From: Escarpia spicata
Taxonomy: Eukaryota; Annelida; Polychaeta; Sabellida; Siboglinidae
DNA: 64,000 bases
Assembly (NCBI GenBank): GCA_963995525.1
Contig: OZ023216.1
Location: forward strand, 40,831,659-40,895,658
Direction: 5' to 3'
Shown: positions 63,400 through 64,000 of the stretch, piece after piece
Layout: every line of letters begins with the position of its first letter
Numbering within the stretch: the first letter of the stretch is position 1
The notes under the pieces: model-generated
Told to the model about the DNA's origin: nothing
Database searches by the model: none
The model's input: only the letters and a program-made list of their open reading frames with translations
Translations under genes and position numbers: made by a program

Positions 63400-64000
<601 letters not shown>

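Overview
This is intron-rich, repeat-dense animal nuclear DNA, with no bacterial-style gene arrangement. I favour a marine lophotrochozoan, most likely a gastropod mollusc. The reasons are a spliced secreted M12B metalloproteinase gene with Cys-rich, ShK-like and Thr-rich modules, non-LTR retrotransposons of the L2/CR1 and PHD-finger types, a tRNA-derived SINE, and very long dinucleotide arrays. The taxon is inferred; no marker gene fixes it.

Layout. 1-8.2 kb: a graveyard of mobile DNA. It holds two almost identical ~380 bp repeats 6.5 kb apart, retrotransposon fragments on both strands, a hAT-like transposase relic and a duplicated 58-bp minisatellite module. 8.2-15.2 kb: a minus-strand L2-like retrotransposon split by a ~4.9 kb insertion (9140-14051). 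The insertion has ~150 bp terminal inverted repeats, a broken gene of a transposase-like metazoan family and a 20-copy 67-bp array. 15.8-19.7 kb: a SINE, a 460 bp (AG)n tract, small tandem repeats and two candidate minus-strand exons. 19.7-23.2 kb: a second retrotransposon, encoding a PHD finger, endonuclease and reverse transcriptase, with an 849 bp TA-flanked MITE sitting inside its PHD-finger sequence.

23.9-36.5 kb: one apparently intact plus-strand gene. Eight coding exons join in phase to 736 codons plus stop; it resembles LAS2 (C18orf54). Its introns carry two SINEs, a retrotransposon fragment and a ~2.5 kb 50-bp minisatellite. 36.8-43.3 kb: a 19-bp minisatellite, a perfect 35-bp-arm hairpin, 2.5 kb of degenerate CCGT repeat and a SINE. 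43.5-50.3 kb: a tandem duplication of a ~3 kb unit whose copies differ by a 436 bp MITE (with its empty site in the other copy) and by a long hairpin.

52.5-64 kb: at least 18 exons of a plus-strand secreted ADAM/MIG-17-like metalloproteinase gene that runs off the window. Its splice phases agree, but the zinc-binding histidines and catalytic glutamate are all replaced and at least three frameshifts follow, so it is a dead or dying paralogue. A decayed second copy of its first exon lies in one of its own introns, and other introns are filled with (GT)n, (AC)n, (CCCT)n, (TA)n and (CT)n arrays.
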